From Cordylochernes scorpioides (lineage: Eukaryota > Arthropoda > Arachnida > Pseudoscorpiones > Chernetidae), in contig CP092877.1 of NCBI GenBank assembly GCA_030710605.1, positions 6,425,292 through 6,489,291 of the forward strand: a stretch of DNA of 64,000 bases, in the 5' to 3' direction. The notes under the pieces are model-generated. The model was not told the origin of the DNA. It was given only the letters and a program-made list of their open reading frames with translations, and made no database searches. Position numbers and translations under genes: made by a program. Position 1 is the first letter of the stretch; each line of letters begins with the position of its first letter. Shown piece by piece: positions 20,119-31,379 of the stretch.

Positions 20119-23100
20119 TAGATGGGCCCCGGGAGTGAAAGGGTTTATCCGGGTTTAAGCAGGTAAAGCCTCTCTAACACAGGTAAGTAATTAAAAATTC
20201 TTTTAATTAATTTAAACTGTGAGGGTTAAAAAGGGCTATAACAAGATGATTTGTTTGGATATATAAAAGTGAAATAAAAATGACATTTTTGTTTGATTTA
20301 AAAAAAAAAGATGATTAAAATAAAATGATGTCATAAAAATTCACATTCTAAGAGAATATCGGCGGGCGTTGGAAAGGGTTAGTAGTTGAAGAATATGCAA
20401 TTGTTAGGAGTGCACATGTAAACCAAATACTTAGATCCAGGTGCAAAGCGAGGAAATAGACTTGAGTGTCTTCCTAGGCAATGTTTCACTTGCGATCCTA
20501 TATAAGGGTTACAGTGTTTTGTTACAATTTTAGGGTTATTGGGTTGAAAAGTTGTTGAAGAAAAGAATTAATATGACTGAAAGGGGTGGTAGAGCCATGC
20601 GATAAGTAGAATTGTAGCGACAGTAGGTGGTCTGACTTGACTCGAAATCAAAGGTTGATTGTGGTCCGCTAGAGCTGGAAAAAAAAGTTGAAAGTTTAAA
20701 AAATTGAACACTTTGTGAATGCGTTGGTGATTTGCTCTGCGGATGACTGAAATAAACTCTTGAAGCGTGTTCAGACCAGAAGTTAGGATTTTTAAATCTG
20801 GGGAACTGTGTTCAAAGAGTTTGTTAAAATTACGAAATAAAAAAATTGTCAAGCAGTACAGTTGTTTTTCTACGTTGATGTGAAGTAATGGCTGAAAAGA
20901 TAGTAATAATAAAGTATAGGAAATTGGTTAAAGAATATGATTGTTGAAAACGATTGTTGTAGATGCCCGATAGTTGATGATAAACATTGTCATATAATAA
21001 AGGTATTTAAAAAAATGAAATATAGTGAATAAAAATATAGAAATATGATTGCAGGTAAAAAAAAGGTGTAAGTGGACAAAATAAACATGTTATATATAAA
21101 AGATATAATAATTAAGAATTAAAAATGATTTTTGAAACAATTAAATGTTTTGCAATACTAAAATAATATCATGAAAAATAAAAGTAAATTTGATTAAAGT
21201 TTTTTTTTTTTAAATAATGTTGGACTAAAAATTGATTATATAATTGAAAGATAAAAATGAAACTAAATATTCAAGATTTTATACAAAAATTAGAATATAA
21301 TCAAAGGTTATTAATGATTGGATAAATGATGGGTAGTGGAAAATTGAACAAAATAGTCTCTTTAGAAGAAAGGTTACAACTGTGGTGTGTAACTAGATCA
21401 TATCCCATTGGTAAACATCGGTGTTTTTTGACTCTCTGAAACTGGTAATACGTGAAATGACATTTTCATTTGTCCAAAATGGTGGTATTTAGAGAATGAT
21501 TTCTCTTTTGCGTCATAAAGTCTATATAAGACTTAACCAAATTGTTTTAATTGGTGATATCAATTAACATGTAAAATATTTAATGTATGTTGTTGTGTGC
21601 TGTGATTAAGGCGTTGGTGAGATTTGTAAGAAAACCTAAATGGTTAGTGTGAAACATGTGTTTAAAAAATGGCGAACATGAAGATAGCGGTCAATAACAT
21701 CTGCCTTGAGCGGGGACATTTAACTGAAATAGATTCGGGGATTCTATTACTGGGGTCACTCCTCCTGTTTTTCACGGGAATTGCCGGGTTATATTTCTGG
21801 GATGGTCACACATGTGGGATGGTTTGCTATGTTTGTCATTTACTTGAAACTGACTTTCTTCTTTGTCGAGGTTGGCAATTTTCTTGCCTATTTGAAAATA
21901 TAGTTTTCTCGATGTTCGTAAGTGGTTGTGTTTTCGAAGTTGTTTAGACTTAGTAAAAATGCTAAGCAGTGATGTCAGGTGTAGATGTGTGGTGAAAGTG
22001 CGACTTTCGACGTGGACACGCTTTGGGGTGAGATGTGTAACAGGCGTGAAGGCGTCTTTGGCCAGAAAAGTGAAAAGGTTTTGTGGTGTGGCGCTGTGAC
22101 ACGAAGTGGAAATTTGTGAATGAAAAGGTGTCACGTGAAGTCGTTGTTTTGGCACAAGATCTAACAGTTTCACCATGAATAACAAATTTACTAGTCATGG
22201 GTGGTGGGTGTATGAAACACATCGAGAATTTTTGACTGTTAGTGGATATGGCACGTTTAATGCGAACTTTTTTTAGTGTTTAGTGGGGCGACGTTATGGA
22301 GCTCGTGGGGCTCGAAATTGGATTTGTGCTAAGTCGCGCGTTATTAATTGTTGCCAATTGGAGAGATTGATGTGTGGGAATGTTGTAAGGTTTGTTGAAA
22401 GAAATGTGTTGATGACCAATCATGCATGTAAAAGGAAAAGACGAGCGAGTGTGACTATGTTGGATTTTTAACTTGTTTTGGGGAAGGACAGTTATTTTTC
22501 TAGTTGTAATTTTGAAGATATTGTATTTTTCGATTTTTTCAATTAAAAAAAATGCTTTTCACCTATGTTAATTCATATTTAAAATTTGAATATATTTTTC
22601 AAAATCGTTGATTATGGTAGTTAAAATGATTATTGGAAAAGGGCAATGGTGTGATAGAAAAATACTTTGAATTGGGGTGTTTATATAAAATGGTGATATG
22701 ACAATGATTTTGCAAAATTTTAAGAATTGATGAAGATATTGGTCTTTTGGTATAAAGATAACTAATAAGAAAAACAAAAATAAGTTTAGAATTATGATGA
22801 ATGAGAGATTTTTAAAAATAATAATAATGATTTTTTTAGTTATAGATTTGGATAATGCCATATTAGGTGAATTTTGAGAAAAAATGTAAGATTAGTAAAT
22901 TGGTAAAAATGCGTGATGGGCGAATTTTTTTTAAAAGTAATATTGAGAGTAATAACTTGAAATTTATAATCTGATTAAAATTTAAAGTAGATTTGATAAA
23001 TTTGAGTTTGAAAGTTTTAAAAATTGAATAAAAAATGTATAAAAAAGGTGAAAATTGATTTTAAAATGCTTAAAGTGAAAATATAAATACAATAATTATG

Positions 23101-23629
23101 GGGAATCAAGTTGTGAACTTGAAGATAAAGTTATGGTAGGTTTTTTAAAAACTTACAATTGTGTGATGCTTGTTCAGTCAGGAAACTTGGTCTCTGGTTG
23201 TTTTCCTGATGACGTGGAAAGCGCTCCATGTAGGGCTTGTAGAAGCTTGTAGCTTCTGTGAATTTGATCGCGGCTTGTCGCTTTGAGCATTGTCTCGACG
23301 ATGTCAGGTCGAAGGGGAGAACTTGTCACCGGATTTGGGTCATTCTGCTCCTCGATTGCCATGACTTGCGGGAATTTCAACTGTGTCGTTGGGGTGGTCA
23401 GACAGCTTGCTCCCGGCGTTGGAGAGCTGTGTTAGCGGGTCTGCGGAGGTCCCTTGGGGCGTCGTTTCTTCTGTAAATATCTCTTGTTGGGGGAGAGATT
23501 TGCTTGATCGTTTTGTTGGAATGGTCGGTTTGTTCCTCCATCTTCGCTCTTTCTCGCTTCTATCTGGAAAGTCTTCTTACCTTCTTCGTTGTGTCATTCT
23601 TCGTTTTGGTCATACTGTCGACTATGAAA
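20119..23629 (+). mobile_element. Non-coding internal region of the LTR retrotransposon (LARD-like)
   Basis: About 3.5 kb lie between the two LTR copies. A possible primer-binding site (TGGGCCCCGGGAGTG, 20123-20137) follows the 5' LTR; the tRNA is not identified. The rest is AT-rich with a G/T-rich stretch (about 21350-22460) and contains no gag or pol motif on either strand. The open frames at 21669-21947 (+) and 21772-22185 (-) overlap each other and have no recognisable domain. No clear polypurine tract precedes the right LTR. Large retrotransposon derivatives (LARDs) have this form: LTRs and a non-coding interior, moved by proteins supplied in trans. Confidence 0.5.
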
Positions 23630-24366
23630 TGTGGTGAGGACTGGTAGCCTCTTGTAGAATCCTGTCGACTAAAAATGTGATGAGGTATCCAGTCGACTTA
23701 TTCTATGGTGTGAGTCCCTGTAACTCTCGCTATGCTGTGTTGACCGAGAGGAACAGTCAGGATGGGGAGTTTTCCAGTACCTCTCTGCACCTTGTAAGAC
23801 CTTTAAAAGTTCTCACTCGAGGCAGAGTGGAAAGCTTGGGAATGTCGAATAATAATAAATACAAAAAACGAAGACACAGTTGCACTAAGAAAGTTCCGTG
23901 AACAGATAAAAGTTGAGCTAGGAGCGAAAGATGGAGATATAAAAGATTTATTACTGGTCTACATGATGGATGAGATGGATCTGGGGTACAACCGGCGAGG
24001 GCTCACGCAGATGGTGAAGTAACTGTATTTTTAGGTTAAAACGGGGGCATTATATGCCTTTTCTGAGAAAGGGAGTTTTGCATTTCGCCAGATATGAAGA
24101 GTGTGGATCGTCTGGTGACCTTCTAAACTGGCGCCGTCCTAACAGCTTCCAATCTATCTTTAGATGTTGTTTGTGACTCCCATCTATCTCGAATTTAGAC
24201 GTTTTGACTTCTATCTCTTTAGCTCAACTCTTAATCTATTACAGAGTTTTATTTATTTATCCTCAGTTTGTACAAAGTACATTACATATGATGATGTAAT
24301 GACACATGTCAATAATGCGTATAATCATTTACAGATGTGTTTCTATCATACAACATGAAAATCTTG
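23630..24366 (+). repeat. 3' LTR of the LARD-like element, 3' truncated
   Basis: Matches 19349-20118 from TGTGGTGAGG up to AAAATCTTG, then changes abruptly into the second duplicated block. The last part of the LTR and about 0.85 kb of flank present in the other copy (42303-43149) are missing, which points to a deletion here. Confidence 0.75.
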
Positions 24367-25079
24367 TGTGAAAAAGGAAGATAGTTACTTAATTATAAAG
24401 TATATTTTATTTTCAATTTTTTTTTTACTTGAAACGAATTACACATTGAATATTTTTCACAGAAATATAGAATTTATAAAATGAATCCTATATTCGTGAA
24501 GTAAAAAAATGGGTAGGTTAACTATACATATTTACAAAATTTATTCAAAGAGTATTTTAAATCTATGATCAAAAATAAAGAAAAGTCAATGATGAAAATT
24601 AAATACATGTTTTTAAAAAATAAAATATTTGCAATTTAGATTATATACACAGTAGTAAGTATTATATATATATATGAAAGGATATTTATTTCACTAAAGC
24701 CTCCCTTTGATCATTTTCATTTTTTAAATGGAAAGTGACACTTCTATTATTATGGGCCTGTCATATTGCAAATGATCCTGTCGACTTAAACGGGTCTACT
24801 GTTGAAACCCCGAGTAAACCGACGTGTGAATAAACTGGTAGTCGTAAGTCGTGAGGTGAAGTGTTGAGGTTTTTCCCGCACGTGGACAGCAAGAAGCAGA
24901 GACAGGGCTAGATGTTAGCACTGAGCTGGTCGGAGACAGCCCACGGGACAGAGGTGGAGGCCATGATACAAACCTGGATGCCTAATACCGAGACAAGGAG
25001 AGATAGCCAGAAGCGGCCTGCGTAGATGGACACACCGTATCATACTCTGAGCTGTCACTGCTGTGTTGACCCCAGGAGG

Positions 25080-25140
25080 AATCGCCTATAAAAAGCCCCG
25101 GAAGGGGCCTCATCCTGGGCGTGCCATGTCCTTTAGCTTT
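25080..25140 (+). promoter_or_regulatory. Possible Pol II promoter (TATA box)
   Basis: CCTATAAAAAGCCCCGGAAG sits in locally GC-rich sequence, followed about 25-30 bases later by CTCATCCTGGGC. The same arrangement is kept in the duplicate near 46240-46290. It may belong to an old LTR; no gene is seen downstream. Confidence 0.3.
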
Positions 25141-25760
25141 GTCTCGTAGCTGTCCTTAGACCACTCTTTTTATGTTTTATTTTGACGTCATCATTTTGAG
25201 CTCAAATACAAATAAGGATGATACAGGTTATATTAATAAATAGATAGCTTTTCATACAAAATATGGGGGGTGGTAGCAAATAGGAGCAGTGTACATTTTA
25301 ATAGAAGGGTATGTGTGTGTGATCTTATAAACTAGTGACTCTAACTTAACTAATTAGAAGATATGTGAAACATTACTAACAGTGTTATTATATTAAAATT
25401 AAAAATATACTACAGGCCCATATACACATTTTTATCTCATAAGTGTAAATAGAGAGTCTAGACAAGTTTACATATGAACAGTTTCCAATTAAAATCTCGA
25501 AAGAGAAAATGCCTAAAACCAATTTTTAAAAGTATATATAAATTATGATAATTTCTGAAACGCAATTAACCCCAGTTACATTTGATAAGAAATATAAATA
25601 GTACATTCTGATTTATTAGCATCAAACACACTTAAGTATCGTTTATTTCGCTGCTTCCATCCATGTTATTCAGATGTATTGCCCTGAGCAAAGCAATTAC
25701 ACACGGTACCATCCATTCATTTATTGACTTAAATAAAAATTACCTTTTTTCTCTATACGC

Positions 25761-26102
25761 CTAAGCACAACGATTTCCAATTTTAAGCTGAAAAAAGAGA
25801 CTTTGCGGTGTTTTTAGGCCCATCGACTTCTGTAATGAACCAGACGTAGTTTTTATGAGGCAGTTATTAGGTGTGGTGCTCTGAGAGGTGTTTATTAAAG
25901 TTGAAGTAGCAGCTCTTTCTTTCCCCAGTCTGCCAGCCTTTGTTTTTCTCACCGCCGATAATTCTCCATAGCCTGCATTATCATAATAAAATATTAATTT
26001 GCATCTTGGTGAGAGGATCTTAACTTTTTCTATTTGATCATTAAACTTCTTTTTAGGTAATGTAGAGTTTGAATTAGTTTTTACCAGTCTCCTTGAAAAC
26101 AA
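25761..26102 (-). other. Unrecognised open frame, 113 codons
   Basis: A lysine- and serine-rich frame ending KTPQSLFFQLKIGNRCA-stop, with AATAAA shortly downstream on the same strand. A pyrimidine-rich stretch CTCTCTTTGTTTTCAAG just upstream could be a splice acceptor, but I could not find an upstream exon in a compatible phase. The duplicate near 46900-47240 keeps the sequence but has lost one T in a run, which shortens the frame to 63 codons. I know no family for it. It could be a terminal exon of a host gene or chance. Confidence 0.2.
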
Positions 26103-26439
26103 AGAGAGAGTGGTTTATTAACTTTTCAGCCTTAACTATTATCAGTATCAATAATATTTGGCTCTCAAATTAAGAAGACAGGTATATTTATAGGAAACAC
26201 ATCATGTGAGTATTAATATAATCTAATATAGAGAGGCGAAGAGAGAAAGGTTTTTACCTAGGTCCATATTTGTTCGACTTACCGTCTCTCTTTTAATAGT
26301 GGTTATAAACTCTATAACACACACAGACGATTCGACGAACCAAGAATAAGTTGATTAAGTTGATTGATATATGTGAAGAACATGTATAGGGAAAAAATAT
26401 TTAAGAACAATCAATAGTTTTATTCCAGAGTTTGATCGT

Positions 26440-27240
26440 CACAAATTGAGAAGGTCAATATGGCCTCGGACTCCAACTGGCCTGGATGCAGGCTGCCACC
26501 CGGCCTGTACCGGACTAATAAAGATTCCGGATAATGTGCTGCGGGATTTCCTCCAAAATGTCTCCAACTGTCGAGCTACATAGTGAACAGACCAGGATGG
26601 TTACAATCGCCTTCTCATCACGTCTAAGATGTGTTCTATGGGTGAGATATCATGCTACCTTGCTGGACACGGAAGAGTTCGGCAAAATTGAAGTAAATCT
26701 ACAATAACCCGTGTGTGGCCGGATATTATCTTGTTAAAAAGTAAGGCCGGAGTAGATGTGAAAGGAATGGAAACAAAACAGGACGTAGAATGTCATCTAT
26801 GCTTAGTTATTCTGTAAGGGTGCCAGGTATGACTACCAATGGGATCCTGATATCAAATGACACCCCAGACCATAACGCCCTGTTGTGGACCTGTGTCGTG
26901 TTCGAAAGTAAGGCCAGGATCCACTCGCTGCCCAGGACGTCTTCAGACACGTCGTCAGGACACAGTAAGACACCACTGTAGTTGGACTTGTCGGTGTAAG
27001 GGGGGGGAGGGATAGGCATCGTTACTGTTGGCAAGCTCTTAGATTCCACTAAGTCGTCTGTTCATGATCATTTTGGACACTTGTGTGCCGGTAAACGTTG
27101 AAAAGTAGATAACGTTGAATCCGGTGCTGTGACAGCCGTTCTGACAATCGCTATGTCCTTCTCGTTCTGTTTTGTCCCTTGATCGACCGCTGCCGTCCTG
27201 ACGTTGCATTCTTCCTTTGCTGATCCTCTCTTGTCAACAT
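26440..27240 (-). pseudogene. Tc1-type transposase pseudogene
   Basis: Broken minus-strand blocks of a Tc1-type transposase: AIVRTAVTAPDSTLST (DNA-binding domain end, about 27150-27100), GVMVWGVI (about 26880-26860), a decayed block where the QDN motif should be, PAR.HDISPIEHILDVMRRRL (about 26650-26600, with the third catalytic region) and a C-terminal tail with CNGLI/GAGWQPASRP-like residues near 26500. Several stops and frameshifts. The 3' terminal region at 26390-26440 (TATACATGTTCTTCAC on the minus strand) also ends the fragment at 27872-28080, so it is probably the transposon end. Confidence 0.75.
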
Positions 27241-27432
27241 CGTCTATTAAAAATATTTAGTATAGATATTGTTATATAATATTTCGAAAAACAAGATAAA
27301 CATCAAAATTAAAAAACGAAGTCAGTTAAAAAAGCACTCACTCCCGTTTTCAAACTTGAGTATCAAGACGGAAGATAGCCATTAAGCCATTTTTAAATAT
27401 AACGTAATTTATATATGAGAACTTATATATTT

Positions 27433-27771
27433 ATGTTGTGATGTAGTTTATCTTGTAGGATTACTGCGATGTGGTTGGTTAGATGCAGTCGTTGTGGCCA
27501 CAATGTTCAGAGTGGTTTCAGGCGTGAGTGAATTGCACAAAAAGCCGCGACATGTTGGATGTCACCTTAGAAAAAGGTGAGAGAGTGAAGCCGACACCGG
27601 TCAAGGCAGATCCGTCCAGGAGGGGTCTGTCAATCATCGTGTGTCAGAGGGACTCCCTATGTTTGAGCAAGAAGGGGCACACCTGGTACCCTGATATGTT
27701 TGTTGTATTATGTTACTGTCTGGCATCGGCTGTCACTCAATCGAATTTTATTCTTTTGTTTTGCATTACAT
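27433..27771 (+). repeat. Solo-LTR-like repeat, family of three (copy 2)
   Basis: Begins TGTTGTGATGTAG and ends TTTTGCATTACA; carries the family blocks (CAGAGTGGTTTCAGGCGTGA, GATGTTGGATGTCACCT, CAGGAGGGGTCTG, CACTCAATCGAATTTTATT). TGT...ACA ends fit an LTR but no target duplication was found. Confidence 0.45.
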
Positions 27772-27871
27772 GATGGTCAAACTGGCGATTCAAATTGTTT
27801 TTACAGTTTTGTTTATTATACTATAACTATATTACATATGGGAACATATGTATATATTGGAATATATATAT

Positions 27872-28080
27872 ATGGCAAGATATCCCGCAGAAAACCCTCT
27901 AGAATCTTTATCGGTCCATTACACGCCGGGTGGAAGCCTGCATACAGCCAGTGGGGGTCCAACGACATATTGACTTTCTCAATTTGTGATGATCAAACCT
28001 TGGAATAAAACAATTAATTGTTTTGAAATTTTAATATTTTCACCCTATACATGTTCTTCACCCACACCAAATTTTGTTCC
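27872..28080 (+). pseudogene. C-terminal end and terminal repeat of a Tc1-type element
   Basis: The plus strand encodes the last 35 or so residues of a Tc1-type transposase (PAENPLESLSVHYTPGGSLH...GGPTTY-stop). The following AT-rich end matches, in the opposite orientation, the end of the Tc1 copy at 26390-26460 (CTCAATTTGTGA, CCTATACATGTTCTTCAC). The rest of the gene is absent. Confidence 0.6.
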
Positions 28081-29690
28081 ATGTGATTATTGCTTAGTAC
28101 GTCAATTTATTTGTTATAAAATACCTTAATAACCTTATAATTTAATGATTAATTAATCACAGTTGATTAAATTATTTAATGATTTGTAATAAATCCTATA
28201 TAGGTTTTGATATTTTCTATTTATTATTGATTATGTAATTATATTTTTATTTTGTAATTTAAATGTATTTCAATATACAGGCAAAGCTATACAATAGTTA
28301 ATTACATTTTAGATATAAATATATTACTGAAATGTTTCGCTAGCAAATTATTCCAACATGCCAGCTAGTGGAATCAAACAGCGAAGACGGTGGCATCACA
28401 GGAAGAAAGAGATATTGATCTTCCCCAACAAGTGGGAACTGATTACCGATGTGATTGAACGACGATAATCACATTTCAAGTTTTTAAGATTGAACACCTG
28501 TTCGAGTCGTCAGACAACGCCCCTCATAACTTCTGTAATGCTCAATCTTCAATTCAGAATTTTCTATTCCAGATGAAAAATTTCACTACGACAAATATTT
28601 CTGTGCACTTCAAGAAATAATATACTATTTGAATCAATTTTCTTCATCATATAATGCCATGGGTTTGAATGCGCTGACTCTAGGCGAAGAAGAAGACAGA
28701 GTAGAATTTGAAAGTCGTACCTTCATGTGGGGAGAATTGATCCGAGACGACACCATCTGCCGGCTAGACAATTAGAGAGAACGCCAGTTAATGAACCGGA
28801 AGTTCCCGAATTAGTAACGAGAGAATCAATTAACTGGGAATCTTGTGTGGGGGGTTTCCTGAGTCTTGAGGAGCTGGCGGCGGGCCCTGGGGCTTGCTCA
28901 TCGACTCACTGGGATATTTGAACCCCTCTAATTGATCTTTTTTACACATAGAAAGGTTTCAGCTACGTGAACCCCCATAAGTTCTGACAGTTCAGTAGCT
29001 AGATATTACAGTCAGTATTTAGAGGGGTGTATGTTAAAGGATATTAGAGCCAACACTTTATCCAACATGTCTATATAACATATAGTCTATATATAAATCT
29101 AGATAGAAAATTCGAACCCCTATAGGTAAAACTATATTGATATCAGGGGAAGAAAATTTAGCGCGCTTAATATTTAAAAAAATTATTTAATTTAATTTTA
29201 TCAATTAAACTTTCATTCAAGACAATTAAAACAAGAAATTCCGGCTCATCTTTTTGGTAAACTCATCCAACGGTTTGTCCAGTCCCGGACAGTTGCCTTG
29301 CCGTGTACTACCTATATGGAAATATTTTGAGCATTGTGGCGATAAAGATAAGAAATACAATTTGTAAATAGTATATATCCTTAGACAACATTTATATTGA
29401 ATAAGAAATAGGTAATATAGAGATGGGAACAGCAGTATATAAACATTTTTATATCCAGTTAGGTCTAGCTATCCCATTTATCAAAATGGTTCATTCATTC
29501 AAAATATTGAACACGCTACTGTTAGCACTTGAATAAAATATTAAAAATGCTTTTAAATTTGAAAATATTCGATATTTTATATCATGTTTTTTTTTTTTCA
29601 AATAATTCATCTGTAAGAACTATTTAGATAATTTATAGTAAAAAGAAAATAGGCATTTTATTTCAATATTATATATAATCAATATAATTA
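28081..29690. other. No gene seen
   Basis: AT-rich. A less AT-rich part around 28340-28920 has short open frames on the plus strand without recognisable motifs. Confidence 0.5.
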
Positions 29691-29861
29691 ATATATATTA
29701 AAATAAAAAAGACATATACTAACCACAAGCACACGAGCCTTTTATAAGGCAGAGCGCCATTTAAAAAAGCTCATGAGCTCTTGGTCAGGAAATGTCTTTT
29801 TTTATTTTGATACCAACAACTGACCTTTTTTATTTTTATTGTTTTTCATATATATATATAG

Positions 29862-30145
29862 ATGAAAGTTTTGCCGGGAAGAAATTGATCTAAAGAGACA
29901 AGGGTCGCCGCTCCCGTCAAAATAGACGTCTAAAACCAGACGCCATCTATTGACCGTCGCCGCAGCTAGCGGCCTCGGGTCGATGACAAAGCCACAACAC
30001 CAGCTTTGGCAAACTGAAAAGCGTCCACCTAGAGACCATGGTTTCGGGCTAATGGCCCTCGTCAGTCTAGGGCGGACTTTATTCCATGAGATCCACACGG
30101 GATCTAATGGAATCTTGACAATCTTCCAAAGAGGTGTTTAGCTGG
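29862..30145 (-). mobile_element. Short hammerhead-bearing repeat (retrozyme-like), copy 1
   Basis: A non-coding unit that shares its plus-strand left half (GATCTAAAGAGACAAGGGTC through CAGCTTTGGCAAACTGAAA) with the foldback at 30176-30505. The minus strand carries a full minimal hammerhead (30028-30071). A decayed relative lies at 16720-16880 (CCATCTGTTGACCGT, CAACACCAGCTTCGG). Small non-coding elements with type I hammerheads of this design are known from animals (retrozymes and PLE-associated repeats). Outer limits are approximate. Confidence 0.6.
30028..30071 (-). ncRNA. Minimal type I hammerhead ribozyme
   Basis: Read on the minus strand from 30071: CCTAGA (stem I), CTGACGA (core CUGANGA), GGGC-CATTA-GCCC (stem II), GAA, then AC-CATG-GT (short stem III closed by the required A-U pair), C as the cleavage nucleotide (site GUC, 30036-30034), and TCTAGG (stem I partner, 30033-30028). 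All invariant core positions of the hammerhead fold are present and stem I (6 bp) and stem II (4 bp) are perfect. The 2-bp stem III with a 4-base loop is typical of PLE/retrozyme hammerheads, which are thought to work better as dimers. Self-cleavage would separate units of a tandem transcript. Confidence 0.85.
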
Positions 30146-30175
30146 CAAAGTGGCTGGGCCATATCTATGGCTAAA

Positions 30176-30505
30176 ATATAGATGGAAACCTTGCCGGGAA
30201 GAAATTGATCTAAAGAGACAAGGGTCGCCTCTCCCGTCAAAATAGACGTCTAAAACCAGACGCCATCTATTGACCGTCGCTGCAACAAGCGGCCTCGGGT
30301 CGGTGACAAAGCCACAGCATCAGCTTTGGCAAACTGAAACCGAAACCGAAATCATGGTCTCTAGGTGGACCCTTTTCAGTTTGCGAAAGCTGGTTTTGTG
30401 GCTTTGTCACCGACCCGAGGCCGCTAGTTGCGGCGACGGTCAATAGATGGCGTCTGGTTTTAGACGTCTAGTTTGACGGGAGAGGCGACCCTTGTCTCTT
30501 TAGAT
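30176..30505. mobile_element. Foldback made from the hammerhead-bearing repeat
   Basis: Arms of about 130 bp (from about 30208 to 30340 and 30370 to 30505) are inverted copies of the 29862-30145 left half. At the centre, plus-strand 30348-30365 reads GAAATCATGGTCTCTAGG: the 3' half of the same hammerhead (GAAA, stem III, GUC, stem I) with one change in stem III. The CUGANGA half is missing. Confidence 0.7.
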
Positions 30506-30509
30506 ATAT

Positions 30510-30784
30510 ATGCATATGTCGTACAAAAAACACTAGCAGTCATGGGCCTCAAGGTCAGGCGTCAATGGGAGTCACAAAGGACGAAGCAGGTTGAATGTCA
30601 CCTAGAAGCCATCGCCTAAGACGCGACAAGGTCCAGGAGGGATGTGACACACAGGAGAGGGAGAGATGAACTGTCCGGCCTGTTTGACGGTGGGGGTTGA
30701 CGTAAACCTATATAATGTCTTCTGAAATATAATTGGGTGCGGCGGACTCTCAATAAAACTTTATTGCTTTGTTTGTGATAACAT
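30510..30784 (+). repeat. Solo-LTR-like repeat, family of three (copy 3)
   Basis: Shares GAATGTCACCTAGA, GTCCAGGAGGGATGTG and GGCGGACTCTCAATAAAACT with 27433-27771 and 11805-12105, then GATAACATGATGGCCAAGCT as in copy 2. Confidence 0.4.
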
Positions 30785-30925
30785 GATGGCCAAGCTGGCG
30801 CGTTGCATTGTATCTACATTTAAAGGCTGTTACACTATATATGACTAGCCGAATGACCCGGGCAACGCCCGTGTTTTACCCGATTGAATGTTTTGATTCA
30901 AATACTATTTGTTACAATTATAAAT

Positions 30926-31012
30926 TGTGGTCATGTGGCCTAGTGGTCATAGCATCTGCCCGGTAAGCGGAAGGTCGTGGGTTCGATTCCCATCCCTTGA
31001 CACTTTTTTTTA
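30926..31012 (+). repeat. tRNA-derived SINE head (tRNA-Thr-like)
   Basis: A-box TGGCCTAGTGG (about 30936) and B-box GGTTCGATTCC (about 30979) with correct spacing, a paired anticodon arm TCTGC-CCGGTAA-GCGGA (anticodon GGT, but C instead of U33) and a paired T arm. The acceptor strands do not pair, so it is not a functional tRNA. A run of T follows, which would stop Pol III. Confidence 0.55.
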
Positions 31013-31379
31013 TTTTATCCATTCTGACCAAAATCTATCCGTTAACTTCACACAGTGAACTTTACACAGACAGAATAAGGCAATTATATAAGTAGATTAC
31101 GTAGTTTATATTTTAATATATTACTATATATATCTGATAATTTAAAACCCCAGTCTTTCTACCATGTCCCTGCATATGTCCCACCACCTTGTTCCCTGTA
31201 CCAAACTTATAACTACTGTATAACATGATGTACTGTTAAGAGACAAATAAAGTACGGACTGTATGTCAGACAGAAAGAGAAAAACAAGGAGATAATACGA
31301 TCATAGATATTCATAAACGATTGCAGTTAGGCCTAGAGTTAAGAGGAAAGATTCCCATCTCACACCATTAGCGCTAGGT

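Larger units (their letters stand above)
24368..26826. repeat. Segmental duplication, copy A (block 2)
   Basis: Matches 43150-47964 with scattered substitutions and small indels, apart from the Gypsy element inserted in the other copy. It includes a TATA-containing promoter-like stretch, the open frame at 25761-26102 and the C-terminal half of a Tc1 transposase pseudogene. Confidence 0.85.

Noticed and set aside
21772-22185. 137-codon minus frame in the LARD-like interior
   Set aside because: Overlaps other open frames on both strands, His/Thr/Ser-rich without motif; likely a result of skewed G/T composition on the plus strand.
26096-26345. Upstream exon and intron for the open frame at 25761-26102 (GTAAGT donor at 26282)
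   Set aside because: The donor is good, but joining it to the acceptor in the required phase meets a TAA a few codons upstream, and the alternative donor at 26262 leads to a stop.
30926-31003. A functional tRNA-Thr gene
   Set aside because: The acceptor strands do not pair and position 33 is C; only the Pol III boxes, anticodon arm and T arm are convincing, so a SINE head is more likely.
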